Source: Streptomyces phaeochromogenes | GTDB taxonomy: Bacteria > Actinomycetota > Actinomycetes > Streptomycetales > Streptomycetaceae | Direction of reading: 5' to 3' | DNA length: 38,014 nucleotides | Assembly (NCBI RefSeq): GCF_001418655.1 | Contig: NZ_LIQZ01000164.1 | Location: 1-38,014, forward strand | Shown here: positions 25,497 through 33,771 of the stretch, piece by piece | How positions within the stretch are numbered: the stretch's first letter is position 1 | How the letters are laid out: each line of letters starts with the position of its first letter | Notes under the pieces: generated by a model | What the model was told of the DNA's origin: nothing | The model's input: only the letters and a program-made list of their open reading frames with translations | Databases searched by the model: none | Position numbers and translations under genes: made by a program

Positions 25497-26159
25497 ATGA
25501 CAATCACCATCCGACCGGGAAGCACCGTCATGTTCACCGGCGATTCGATCACGGACTGCCAACGGCTGGAGAGCGAAGACCGCCTCGGATTCGGCTATCC
25601 GCTGCGCGTCGCGGGCGAGTGGGGACTCCGCCACCCGGACCGGGCCATCACCTGGCTCAACTCCGGCATGGCGGGCGACAAGGTGATGGACCTCGAAGCC
25701 CGCTGGCAGGCGGACGTCCTCGACGCGCGCCCGGACGTGGTGTCGATCCTCGTCGGCGGAAACGACGTCGGCTGGCACTCGTACGACCCGGACGGCCACG
25801 TGATTCCCGCGGAGGACTTCGCGGCGGGGTACGACCGTCTGCTCGCGCCTCTCGCCGAGGCCGGCGCCGACCTGATCCTCATCGAGCCGTTCCTGCTGCC
25901 GATTCGCGGCCTTGTCGAGGTCGGGGACATGCACCTCGGCGAAGAGGTCCGAAAGGAGTGGCGGGCCGACCTGGACCCGAAGATCCAGGTCGTGCGCGAG
26001 CTGGCCCGCAAGTACGGCGCACAACTGCTCGCGGCCGACGGCATGTTCGCCGAGCTCGCCGCGACGACCGGGCCGGAGTACTGGGCCGCGGACGGGGTGC
26101 ACCCGACACCGGCCGGTCACGCCGCACTGGCGGCGGCCTGGCTGGGCCTGATCGCGTGA
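25497..26159 (+). CDS. SGNH/GDSL-type esterase
   Basis: With CAGGAG upstream of the ATG at 25497, the product has 220 residues and no signal peptide, so it is probably cytoplasmic. The SGNH blocks are clear: Ser17 in FTGDSIT, Gly of NSGMAGD (56-61), Asn89 in LVGGND, and Asp199 and His202 in DGVHP. Such enzymes remove acetyl or other acyl groups from sugars, lipids or natural products. Its tight spacing behind the flavin monooxygenase suggests the two act on the same compound, but this is inference. It converges on the FG-GAP gene with 19 bp between the stops. Confidence 0.9.
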   Translation: MTITIRPGSTVMFTGDSITDCQRLESEDRLGFGYPLRVAGEWGLRHPDRAITWLNSGMAGDKVMDLEARWQADVLDARPDVVSILVGGNDVGWHSYDPDGHVIPAEDFAAGYDRLLAPLAEAGADLILIEPFLLPIRGLVEVGDMHLGEEVRKEWRADLDPKIQVVRELARKYGAQLLAADGMFAELAATTGPEYWAADGVHPTPAGHAALAAAWLGLIA

Positions 26160-26178
26160 CCGGGCCTCACGGAAGCAG

Positions 26179-27630
26179 TCAGCTCTCGCCGAAGTCCTTG
26201 GTCTTGACGAAGCGGTGGTCCGTTGTCGACGGGCCGTTCCTCGTTCCGCGCAGGATCCAGTAACCGGCGTCCTTGCGGGGCTTGTTGAAGCCGAACGTGC
26301 CGATGAGCAACTCGTCGCGGCCATCGGCGTCCAGGTCGGCGATGTGCAGGTCCCAGCCGAAGAAGTCGCGGTCCCCTTCGTGCTGCGGGGAGCCACCGAG
26401 GCCGATCGTGCGCCGGTCGATCTTGACGGTACGGGCCACGTCGAGCCCGTCCTTGCCGCCGAGGAGCACCACCACCTGGCCGATACGACGATCGATGCCC
26501 GGTGACTGGGTGGCGATGTCGTCGTGGCCGTCACCGTTGACATCGCCGACCGCGACGGCGCCCGCGACATCCAGCTTCCCGAGATCTCCGGCGGCCCTGC
26601 CCCGGCCGGGGCCCTCGCCGCTTCCATAGACGGCAACGGCTTCGGTGAAGCCCACCCGGGCGAGGATGTCGGCGTGGCCGTCGCCGTCGAAGTCCCCGAC
26701 GGCCACGGGCTTGCCGACGGGGGCCTGGCTGTCGGCCTGGTTCGTGATGCCGGGTACGGCCCCGGCGGGCTTCAGCCCCTGGGGCGTGCCCCGGTAGAAC
26801 ACGGCGTCGATGACGTCTTCCGGCATGTCGTCGTCCTCGAAGCGGACATCCTCCTCGTCGTACTCGGACTTGGTGACCAGGTCGTCCCGGCCGTCGCCGT
26901 CGAAGTCGCCGACGACCGCGTGGGCCACGGACACCCAGCCCTGCCGGCCCACATCGGTGGTCGAAGTGGTGCGGGGCGCGCCATCGTCGCGGCTGAGCGG
27001 GCCGTACAGGACGGTGGCGGGCTGCGGCTTGCGGTCGTACTCGCTGCCGGGCTCCGCCAGGGTCAGCAGGTCGAGGGCGCCGTCGCCGTCGAAGTCCCCG
27101 GCGGCGGTGGCCGGGAGGACGTCGGCGGGCAGCTTGGTGACGCCCGCGGGGCCGTCGGGGCCGCCCCAGACAATGCGCTGGTCTGGCGTGGACTTCCCGC
27201 TGGGGTGGCTCAGCAGGTTGCGTACGACGACATCGGCGTGGCCGTCGTCGTCGAGATCCCCGGTGAACTGGGTCGACCGGTCGTACGTGATCGGCGAGCT
27301 GGTGACCCGGGGGTCGGGCTTGGCGTAGCGGTCCGCGAGGCGGAAGGCCTTGTCCGGTTCCGGGCCGCCGGGCGCTGCGAGGGCGACGAAGCGGTTGTTG
27401 TGCCAATCGCCGCCTGGCTTCGGGTCCTTGTACCAGCCGTTGACCACCGCGTCGGCGTGCCCGTCGCCGTTCACGTCGTCCCGGTTGACCTCACCGTTGT
27501 CCCGCTGAGCGGGGGAAGGGGGTGCCGGCGCCGACTTCCCGTCGTCGCCCGAGCAACCCGTGAACAGCAGGGCGGTCGCGCAGAGGCAGGCCAGGGCGAC
27601 AGCAGGGCGACGGATACGGCGGCGGCGCAT
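26179..27630 (-). CDS. Lipoprotein with seven FG-GAP/Ca-binding repeats
   Basis: From the ATG at 27630 the 483-residue product has a short basic N-terminus, a hydrophobic stretch (ALACLCATALLFTGC) with a lipobox-like cysteine at residue 26, and then seven Asp-rich motifs of the type DxNGDGHAD or DFDGDGxxD spread through the chain. These are the calcium-binding loops of FG-GAP/VCBS repeats and predict an integrin-alpha-like beta propeller on the outer face of the membrane. Such proteins in Streptomyces are abundant and of unknown ligand. There is no peptidase or lectin motif. An upstream ATG at 27657 gives a longer form without better signals. Confidence 0.85.
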   Translation of the reverse strand: MRRRRIRRPAVALACLCATALLFTGCSGDDGKSAPAPPSPAQRDNGEVNRDDVNGDGHADAVVNGWYKDPKPGGDWHNNRFVALAAPGGPEPDKAFRLADRYAKPDPRVTSSPITYDRSTQFTGDLDDDGHADVVVRNLLSHPSGKSTPDQRIVWGGPDGPAGVTKLPADVLPATAAGDFDGDGALDLLTLAEPGSEYDRKPQPATVLYGPLSRDDGAPRTTSTTDVGRQGWVSVAHAVVGDFDGDGRDDLVTKSEYDEEDVRFEDDDMPEDVIDAVFYRGTPQGLKPAGAVPGITNQADSQAPVGKPVAVGDFDGDGHADILARVGFTEAVAVYGSGEGPGRGRAAGDLGKLDVAGAVAVGDVNGDGHDDIATQSPGIDRRIGQVVVLLGGKDGLDVARTVKIDRRTIGLGGSPQHEGDRDFFGWDLHIADLDADGRDELLIGTFGFNKPRKDAGYWILRGTRNGPSTTDHRFVKTKDFGES

Positions 27631-27743
27631 GGCGCAAGTCTGCGAGACGCAGCTCACGGGCCCGTAACGAGGGGGTCAGGGTCGGATTCCGGTCAGGCAC
27701 TGAACCGTCAGTGCGGCACCGACGTCCGGGAGCGGTGAACGAG

Positions 27744-28439
27744 TCATGGGGCGGTGAACGCGTCAGCGGTCACGTCGCGTTCGAGGCTCGCGCCCTGGAA
27801 GCCGTACGTGCCGATGTCCGAGACCTTGATCAGGAGGCAGTAGCGGTCGACCGCGTCGAGGGCGTCGGCCACTTGGTGGTAGTTCCTTCTCAGGAAGTGG
27901 ATCGCGGCCTGGTTGGCCAGGGAGCTCTGGCCGCAGACGAGCATGACCGGACGGGTCGCCTGCGGTGGCCTGAACTTGGCCACCAGGGCGTACTCCACCT
28001 CGTTCTTCCGGTAGGGGTAGCGTCGGCCGCCGACGTCGAACGCCACCGACTCCGGCCCCTGACCGTACGGCTGGATGCTCACGCCGGGCAGGTGGGCCGC
28101 GAGGTGGCCGCCCGTGCGGAGGTTGGCCTCGCCGAGCGGACCGCCGATACAGAATTCCGTACGGTCGTCGTTGATGCCGCGGAAGTCGTCGCTGGACTCC
28201 GTCGCGACGTCACAGCCGAGTTGGCCGGCCAGAGTCGCGACCTCGATCATGGCGCGGATTTCCTTGTGGGTGGTGACGCCCCGCGTGTTGTGTTTGTTGC
28301 CGATGACGATGAAGCAGGTCTCCCCCGGGACGAGGCCGAAGAAGTCCGCCTTGCGCCGCAGTCGGCCGGTGCGCCTGCCGCGCTCCCAGAGCCAGACGAA
28401 CCCACCACCGATGAGGCTGGTCACCAGACCGACCAGCAC
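27744..28439 (-). CDS. Membrane-anchored protein of unknown function
   Basis: The frame is open from an ATG at 28589, but the conserved-looking part starts with a single membrane helix (VLVGLVTSLIGGGFVWLWE), then a positive stretch (RGRRTGRLRRK) and a soluble domain with VIGNKHN, DDRTEFCIGGP, EYALVAKF and VMLVCGQSSLANQ. I do not recognise the family. The glycine-rich, alpha/beta-like domain could bind a nucleotide or small ligand; this is a guess. The GTG at 28439 is used here; a strong GAGGGGG is placed ideally for an ATC at 28460, which would be an unusual start. The longer form overlaps the start of the divergent YCII gene. Confidence 0.65.
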   Translation of the reverse strand: MLVGLVTSLIGGGFVWLWERGRRTGRLRRKADFFGLVPGETCFIVIGNKHNTRGVTTHKEIRAMIEVATLAGQLGCDVATESSDDFRGINDDRTEFCIGGPLGEANLRTGGHLAAHLPGVSIQPYGQGPESVAFDVGGRRYPYRKNEVEYALVAKFRPPQATRPVMLVCGQSSLANQAAIHFLRRNYHQVADALDAVDRYCLLIKVSDIGTYGFQGASLERDVTADAFTAP

Positions 28440-28587
28440 ATTGACGACTACGGAAAAGATCGCCGCCCCCTCAGGCCCCCGCCGCGCACAGCATTTCCGT
28501 GCGCCTCGAACGGTTGATCCTCCACGACAGGTCGTGCCTGTGACAACCGGAGTCTGCCGGAACGACAAATGGTGGAGAGTGTGGGGC

Positions 28588-29136
28588 ATGGAGTTCTTCT
28601 GCTACCACCGCGATCGGCCCGACTCTGTGGCGTTGCGCCACGAGTTGCTGGAAGCGCACTGGTCCTACATGGACCGGTTCGACAAGGAGATGATCGCCCG
28701 CGGCCCGACCCTCACCGGGGACGACGTGCCCACCGGCAGCGTGCACATCGTGGACCTGCCGGATCTTGCCGCCGCCCGCGCGTTCGCCTTCGACGAGCCC
28801 GGCTACCAGGCCGGCGTGTACCGGGATGTGCTGCTGCGCCGGTGGCGCAACCTGCTCGGGCGCACCATGTGGGACTTCCCCGGTGGTGGGACCGACGGCA
28901 ACCGGTACCTGGTGCTCGGACTTGGCTCGGGGCAGGGTGCCGACCTCGCCGTGCCGCAGGACCGGGACGACGAACTCATTGCGTACGGCCCGCTGTTGTC
29001 CGACGACGGCGCCACCTGGCTGGGTACGGCGGTGCTGGTCCGGGCGCCCGACCCGGGCACGGCCCGCGCCGTCCTGACCCCGGACCTGTATGCCGACATC
29101 GAGGTCCACAACTGGCAGTTCGGCGGGCGGTCGTAG
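28588..29136 (+). CDS. Protein with two tandem YCII-like domains
   Basis: The ATG at 28588 gives 182 residues. Residues about 1-95 (FFCYHRDRP, LEAHWSYMDRFDKEMIARGPTL, then GSVHIVDLPDLAAARAFAFD) form one YCII-like module and residues about 100-180 (YLVLGLGSG, ELIAYGPLLSDDG, VLVRAPDPGTARAVL) form another. YCII proteins have a ferredoxin-like barrel with a His/Asp pair; function is mostly unknown, with some members acting as dehalogenases or in toluate-like degradation. The duplication makes a pseudo-dimer in one chain. It diverges from the membrane protein gene. Confidence 0.8.
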   Translation: MEFFCYHRDRPDSVALRHELLEAHWSYMDRFDKEMIARGPTLTGDDVPTGSVHIVDLPDLAAARAFAFDEPGYQAGVYRDVLLRRWRNLLGRTMWDFPGGGTDGNRYLVLGLGSGQGADLAVPQDRDDELIAYGPLLSDDGATWLGTAVLVRAPDPGTARAVLTPDLYADIEVHNWQFGGRS

Positions 29137-29229
29137 TGAACTGACCACGTAGCGAAGGGCGTAGAGGCACCCCGGAACGCCTCACTTCCCAAAGGGCCCT
29201 CGACACACGGGAGTTGGGGCCTCACCATG

Positions 29230-29262
29230 GTGCCCCATCGGTCCTGTCGACGGATGGGGCAC
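29230..29262 (+). terminator. 10-bp hairpin between YCII and PH-domain genes
   Basis: GTGCCCCATC (29230-29239) pairs exactly with GATGGGGCAC (29253-29262) around a 13-nt loop. It lies 93 bp after the YCII stop and just before the ribosome binding site of the PH-domain gene. It may be a terminator for the first gene or a leader structure of the second. Confidence 0.45.
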
Positions 29263-29283
29263 GCCTTACTGCGGGGGGTGGCT

Positions 29284-29997
29284 GTGGGGTACGAACGATT
29301 GCCGCGCGAGTACCGGATGAGACGGTCCCGGATGCAGGCGTTCCTCTGGGTGATCGGCCTGGGCACACTGAGCATGTTGGTGGCTCTGTGGGGCGCCGAG
29401 GTGCCCGCTTCGTTCCGCTACCCCTTCCTCGCGGCGTGGGTGGCTCTCATGGGGTGGCTCTTCTATGCCACGTTGCACTGTTCGACCATCGCGGACATCA
29501 AGGCGGTCCACGCACGCGGGATGGTGAAGCGCCGACGGTTGGCATGGGAGGACATCCAGGACATCAGGGCAGAGGTCAACCCGGCATCGGCTATGCAGAG
29601 CGGTGCGCCCAACGTTCTCGTGCATGCCTACGGGCGGGACGGCACCAAGGTGCTGTTGCCGTTCGTCGACGATATCCATGTCAACGTCGAGCGCGAACTC
29701 GGACTGCTGCACGACTCATGGGTGGAACTGCGCGGCGAGGACTGGGCGCCCGACCCGCAGGCCGCTGTCCTCATCGACCGACGCGATGCACGCCAGGCGG
29801 CCCTCATGATGGGGTTCACCGCCGTGATGCTGGCCTTCATCCCGCTGACCGTACTGATGCTGCTGCCCCTCTTCGTCGACATGCCGGAGTGGCTGGAGTC
29901 CTTCCTGAACCCGTTCACGGTCATGGGGGTGGGAGCACCCCTCATCTTCGCGCTGACCGCGATCGCCTCGTACCGCAGCCGTCGGCCCAGCGGCTGA
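29284..29997 (+). CDS. PH-domain membrane protein
   Basis: The GTG at 29284 follows GGGGGGTGG and starts VGYERLPREYRMRR; an ATG at 29227 would place the hairpin inside the gene. The 237-residue product has two hydrophobic segments near the N-terminus (FLWVIGLGTLSMLVALWG and FLAAWVALMGWLFYATL), a bacterial PH-like domain (GMVKRRRLAWEDIQDIRAEV to LLPFVDDIHVNVERELGLL), and two further membrane segments at the C-terminus. The pattern matches actinobacterial PH-domain proteins whose role is unknown. Confidence 0.75.
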   Translation: MGYERLPREYRMRRSRMQAFLWVIGLGTLSMLVALWGAEVPASFRYPFLAAWVALMGWLFYATLHCSTIADIKAVHARGMVKRRRLAWEDIQDIRAEVNPASAMQSGAPNVLVHAYGRDGTKVLLPFVDDIHVNVERELGLLHDSWVELRGEDWAPDPQAAVLIDRRDARQAALMMGFTAVMLAFIPLTVLMLLPLFVDMPEWLESFLNPFTVMGVGAPLIFALTAIASYRSRRPSG

Positions 29998-30035
29998 CGG
30001 CCGCGACCGGAGGACCTCGGTCAGTGCGCGAGTGC

Positions 30036-30059
30036 GGGTTCGGGTTCGGGTTCGGGTTC
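30036..30059. repeat. Four tandem GGGTTC hexamers
   Basis: GGGTTC is repeated four times exactly in the gap between two convergent genes, ending 2 bp from the hydrolase stop. Such short repeats often vary in copy number by slippage. No function is inferred. Confidence 0.9.
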
Positions 30060-30061
30060 GA

Positions 30062-30943
30062 CTACAGCCTCTCGGCCAGGAAGGGCAGGACCACGTCGGC
30101 CACCTCGTCAGGCACCTCCTCGGCGAGGTCGTGGCCGGCATTGAAGACGTGACCGGTGACGTCGTGGGCCATGAGCCGCATCTGAGTTTCGTTCCGATCG
30201 CCGATGAACGCCGAGCCGCCGAGCGCCAGCACCGGGATGTCCAGCTTCCGCTGTGATGCCTGCCGGTTCTGTTCGGCGTCGACGAGCATCGCCCGGTAGA
30301 TCGCCAGCATCGCGCGGATGCCGCCGGGCATGGAGTAGCAGCGGACGTATTCGTCGACCGCGTCGGGGGTGGCGGTGTCGGGGTGGCTGCGCTCGTACTT
30401 GATCATGTAGGTGATCAGTTCGCGTTCGTGCCCGGCTATCAGCATTTCGGGTACGTCCGGCTGGAAATAGAAGCCCAGATGCCACAGGTGCATTCCGCTG
30501 GAGACGTTCTCGTGGGTGAGTGCGGTGTGGTCCTCGAAGCCGAATCCGGGGAACAACGCCTCGCAGAACACGAGGGCGTTGACATGATCGCGGTGCCGGG
30601 CCGCGAGTTGGTAGCCGATCACCGCTCCCCAGTCCTCCCCCATCACGCTGTAGGAGGCGTGTCCGAGGTGGGCCATCAGTGCGGCGATGTCGTCGCTCAT
30701 CGTCGCGCTGTCGTATCCGTCCGCGGGACGGGCCGAGTCGCCAAGGCCGCGGAGGTCCGGTACGACGACGGTGTACTGGCCCGTCAGCTTCGGGACGAGG
30801 TGCCGCCAGTGGTAGCCGGTCTTGGGAACGCCGTGCAGCAGCACAACTGCCGGCCCTGAACCGGCTGTCCGGTAGTGCAGGCGCGTTCCGTTGACGGTGG
30901 CACGGCCTGTGCGTACGGGGTTTCCGTGATGGTCGACGATCAT
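30062..30943 (-). CDS. Epoxide-hydrolase/haloalkane-dehalogenase-like alpha/beta hydrolase
   Basis: The ATG at 30943 gives 293 residues. HGVPKTGYHW (37-46) is the oxyanion motif HGxP, the nucleophile is Asp104 in MGEDWGAVIG and His271 in NAGHDLAEEVP is the base. An Asp nucleophile rather than Ser indicates the epoxide hydrolase, haloalkane or fluoroacetate dehalogenase group. The protein is cytoplasmic. It lies 126 bp downstream of a TetR gene on the same strand, and an operator-like site in that gap matches one upstream of TetR, so it is probably the regulated target. The substrate is unknown. Confidence 0.88.
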   Translation of the reverse strand: MIVDHHGNPVRTGRATVNGTRLHYRTAGSGPAVVLLHGVPKTGYHWRHLVPKLTGQYTVVVPDLRGLGDSARPADGYDSATMSDDIAALMAHLGHASYSVMGEDWGAVIGYQLAARHRDHVNALVFCEALFPGFGFEDHTALTHENVSSGMHLWHLGFYFQPDVPEMLIAGHERELITYMIKYERSHPDTATPDAVDEYVRCYSMPGGIRAMLAIYRAMLVDAEQNRQASQRKLDIPVLALGGSAFIGDRNETQMRLMAHDVTGHVFNAGHDLAEEVPDEVADVVLPFLAERL

Positions 30944-31034
30944 GTTTCTGGTCAACTTTCCTGAAGGGCTTGGCGGTTCCGGCGCCACGCGCTCTCGTCG
31001 GCGTCGGTGACTTCGGAGGCGTCGGCGCATTTTA

Positions 31035-31050
31035 TGGATCGCTCGATACA
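31035..31050. promoter_or_regulatory. TetR operator-like site upstream of the hydrolase gene
   Basis: TGGATCGCTCGATACA forms an imperfect dyad (6 of 8 positions in each half). It shares the first 11 bases TGGATCGCTCG with a site upstream of the TetR gene at 31669-31684. It lies in the TetR-hydrolase gap. Confidence 0.5.
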
Positions 31051-31069
31051 GATTGAGGTCATGAAAAAA

Positions 31070-31648
31070 TCAGCCGAGGGCGGCGAGCGCGACCTCCACG
31101 AGGGGTTCCAGGGAACGGGCGTCGGGTGTGATCTTCGAGGAGACGAGCAGGCCGTTGAGAAAGGTGACCAGGAAGGCGGCCAAGGTCTGCGGGTCGGTGG
31201 TCGCCGAGATCTCGCCCCGCTCCGCCGCCACACGCAGCACGTCGGCGAGCGCACGCTGACTGGCGTCCTGCACATCACGCACGGTGCGCCGGGTGGCCGG
31301 GTCCCCCGGCAGGCGCTCACAGACGGAATTGACCAACAGGCAGCCCCGGCCGTCGTGTTCGACCGCGATCCGGACTCGCTCGACCAGCATCGTGCGGATC
31401 GCCGACCTGGCGTCCGTTCCCTCGTCGAGGCTGCGCAGGGCCGCCGCCGCGAGGGTGGTGCGGTAGTGCTCCAGCGCGGCCCGGTACAGGCCGTCCTTGT
31501 CGCCGAACGCCGCGTACAGGGACCCCTGACCGATCCCCAGATGCCCGGTCAGGTCGCGCACCGAGGTCGCCTCGTAGCCGCGCGTCCAGAACAGGTCCAT
31601 CGCGCGGCTCACCGCCGCTTCCGTGTCGAACTCCCGGGTCCTTGCCAT
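31070..31648 (-). CDS. TetR/AcrR-family transcriptional regulator
   Basis: Beginning at the ATG at 31648, the 192-residue product starts MARTREFDTEAAVSRAMDLF. The helix-turn-helix follows (GYEATSVRDLTGHLGIGQGS, then LYAAFGDKDGLYRAAL), in the class of TetR proteins with a GQGSLYAAFG recognition helix. The C-terminal ligand domain includes DGRGCLLVNSVCERLP, typical of the subgroup related to AcrR/YxaF-like repressors. It is located upstream of the hydrolase gene and probably represses itself and that gene. The ligand is unknown. Confidence 0.93.
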   Translation of the reverse strand: MARTREFDTEAAVSRAMDLFWTRGYEATSVRDLTGHLGIGQGSLYAAFGDKDGLYRAALEHYRTTLAAAALRSLDEGTDARSAIRTMLVERVRIAVEHDGRGCLLVNSVCERLPGDPATRRTVRDVQDASQRALADVLRVAAERGEISATTDPQTLAAFLVTFLNGLLVSSKITPDARSLEPLVEVALAALG

Positions 31649-31668
31649 GCCACTCACACTAACCTATC

Positions 31669-31684
31669 TGGATCGCTCGCTCAA
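31669..31684. promoter_or_regulatory. TetR operator-like site upstream of the TetR gene
   Basis: TGGATCGCTCGCTCAA lies 20 bp upstream of the TetR start codon and shares TGGATCGCTCG with the site at 31035-31050. The position suits autoregulation. Confidence 0.45.
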
Positions 31685-31788
31685 GAAAGTGGTGCGGCGG
31701 TCACGACCACCTCGGCGTCCGGCTGTGCGGCGCGTGCCCGCCGAGTCCATCGCGGCGAGCGCGCTGGGGTCAGCCGCAGTTCGGCACC

Positions 31789-32133
31789 GTGACGCGCGGG
31801 GCCTACCGGGCGGCGTATCCGGCCGGCGACGGCACCCGGCACATCTCCGACATCTCGGTGACCGACTCCGGCCGGATCATTGCGAGTTCGGCGGCCGACG
31901 CCGGTGACGACGGCCCGTTCGACTCCGCGGTGAGTGACGCGGGACAGGTGAACGTGTCGGCTGCGGGCCGGGTACGGCTCACGCTCGCGGCCTCCCCGAG
32001 CGTCCTGGGAACATTCCCCGAGTACAGGATCGAGGCAGTCGAGTGTCTGCCCGGTTCCACCGACGCCCTCCTGGGCACCGACGACGAGAACCTCGGCGGA
32101 TACGTACGGACCATGCCCTTCTGCGAGGCCTGA
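31789..32133 (+). CDS. Hypothetical protein, probably a 3' gene remnant
   Basis: The frame opens with GTG at 31789 and encodes 114 residues: GDGTRHISDISVTDSGRIIA, then FPEYRIEAVECLPGSTDALL and GTDDENLGGYVRTMP. The style is that of the end of a beta-rich protein with repeating strands such as an extracellular or propeller protein. Just upstream, the same frame continues in protein-like fashion (WGQPQFGTV) without a start and soon loses coherence, so the 5' part is probably missing. I do not recognise a family. It is next to the deletion-scarred carbohydrate locus. Confidence 0.45.
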   Translation: MTRGAYRAAYPAGDGTRHISDISVTDSGRIIASSAADAGDDGPFDSAVSDAGQVNVSAAGRVRLTLAASPSVLGTFPEYRIEAVECLPGSTDALLGTDDENLGGYVRTMPFCEA

Positions 32134-32242
32134 CCCCGGCCGCCGGACACAACTGGCGAGGCCGCCCGCTCCCGGTGCGATCAGCGAGCCGCATCGAGCG
32201 GCGGTCCGCGATGACGCATCGGGAAGGGGCGACCCCGTCAGG

Positions 32243-32566
32243 TCACTTGTGCGTCACTGTGACTCCGTACAGGGCGACCTGTCCGTAGTTCGAGGTGTCG
32301 CACGGCGAGGAGTTGTTGCAGTTCGCCTGGGTGTAGGCACCCGCCTTGTAGTAGCCGCTGCCGAACGCGCCGTCGACGGTGGCCTTGAGGGCGCCGTTGT
32401 AGTAGACGTCCACCTTCCCGTCGTGGGCCACGAACTTCCCCTGGAAGCGGGTACCGAGCTGGTAGTTGGAGGTCACCAGCTTGTAGTGGGGGGTGTTGTA
32501 CGAGGTGATGTGCAGCGATGTCCCTTCGAGACGGAACTCCAAGTACCCCCCAAGGGCCCGTCGTGG
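32243..32566 (-). pseudogene. Alginate lyase (PL7 family), C-terminal fragment
   Basis: GYLEFRLEGTSLHITS, YQLGTRFQGKFVAHDGKVDV, YYNGALKATVDG and GYYKAGAYTQANCNNS, ending YGVTVTHK, are the C-terminal half of a PL7 (alginate lyase 2) jelly roll. YFKAGxYxQ with the catalytic Tyr/Lys region is clear in YYKAGAYTQ. Full-length enzymes are about 220-240 residues plus a signal, so the N-terminal half with the RxE catalytic region is gone. The upstream border around 32550-32570 joins directly to the MalG-like permease in another frame. The frame is formally open from an ATG at 32575, but no active enzyme is expected. Confidence 0.85.
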
Positions 32567-32567
32567 C

Positions 32568-33242
32568 CCAGACATTCCAGTTGGTGATGAACTGGAAGAT
32601 GACGACCACCGCGATGACGGGCTCGGCGAGCGGGAGGACCAGCCGGAATGTGTGGAAGAGTCCGGCTCCGTCGAGCTTTGCCGCGTCGAACAGATCGGTC
32701 GGTACGCCCGAGAAGAAGCCGATGAAGAGCAACACGTCGAGGGCGCCGGCCGCTCCGGACATGGCCAGGATGACCCCGGCCTGTGTGTTCAGCAGGCCGA
32801 GCCGTTCCACCAGGACGAACTGCGGAATGATGATGGGGGCCACCGGTACGAACAGGGTGGCGATGATCATCCGGTGCAGGAACTTTCGTCCCGGGAATTC
32901 GTAGCGGGCCAGGATGTATCCGCACAGGGCCGACTTGAACAGTTCGATGACGGTGGATACGACCGCGTACAGAATCGTGTTGAAGAAGTACCTGGAGAAC
33001 CCTGCGTCCACCCACGCCCGGCGGAAGTTGTCGAAGTTCCACTGATCGGGCATGAGGCTGGCGCCGCCGGTGAAGAGTCCCGTCTGTGTCTTGAACGCTC
33101 CCGCGACGATCCAGAGGAACGGATAGATCCAGACGAGGCCCACCACGATCAGCAGGGGCAGGGCGATGAGGTTGGCACGCGCGGGCCGTGACAGACGCGA
33201 GAGGCGTGGTGTTCGCGGTGTGCGGAGTTCGGGACGGGACAT
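32568..33242 (-). pseudogene. ABC sugar permease, MalG-like, 3'-truncated
   Basis: The ATG at 33242 overlaps the stop of the MalF-like permease (TGATG), indicating translational coupling. The product has a hydrophobic N-terminal helix (LIALPLLIVVGLVWIYPFLW), further membrane segments and the EAA loop (DLFDAAKLDGAGLFHTFRLV) that contacts the ATPase. It ends in VIAVVVIFQFITNWNVW, where the family would continue for some 50 more residues through the last helix. Instead the frame runs into antisense-like residues derived from the alginate lyase gene, to 32238. About 225 of 275-300 residues remain. The truncation should prevent assembly. Confidence 0.8.
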
Positions 33243-33770
33243 CAGACTCCGTACTCCTTCCGCATCTTCTGTGCGCGGCGCACGAAGAGGCCCTGACTGG
33301 TGACGAGGAGGAACGCCATGACGGAGAACAGCAGGGCTGCCGCGGACGCGTATCCGTACGCGAAGGGCATCGAGCCGAAGGCCTGCTTGTAGATGAAGTA
33401 CGAGACCACGTAGGTGCTCGTGCCGGAGCCTCCGCCGGTGAGCGTGACGACGAGCCCGAACACGTGCATCGCGTTGACCAGGGCCACCGGACGGATCTGC
33501 GGCAGCGTGATCCGGGTGAGCTTCTGCCATTCACTGGCGCCGTCGAGCTCGGCGGCTTCGTACAGTTCGTCGGGGACGTTCTGCAGCGCGGCCATCCAAT
33601 AGATCATGTACTGGCCGAAGACCTGCCAGACGGAGATCAGGACCAGGGCCAGCATCGCGGTCCAGCGGTTGGCGAAGACATCGGTTCTGCCGTCGGTCAG
33701 GCCGAGCCCGTGCAGCGCGGAGTTGAGGGCGCCGTTGGACAGGTTGAGCAGGTAGGTGAAGACCAGGGGA
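33242..33770 (-). pseudogene. ABC sugar permease, MalF-like, 5'-truncated
   Basis: The coherent frame reads PLVFTYLLNLSNGALNSALH, MLALVLISVWQVFGQYMIYW, then the EAA loop (ELYEAAELDGASEWQKLTRI) and the final membrane helix, ending EYGV at 33242. The first membrane spans and the start are missing; an ATG at 33655 is only an internal methionine. Upstream of about 33770 the DNA is the C-terminus of a LacI gene in the opposite orientation. About 175 of 290-310 residues remain. With its MalG-like partner it once formed a carbohydrate importer, perhaps for alginate oligomers given the lyase nearby. Confidence 0.8.
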
Positions 33771-33771
33771 G

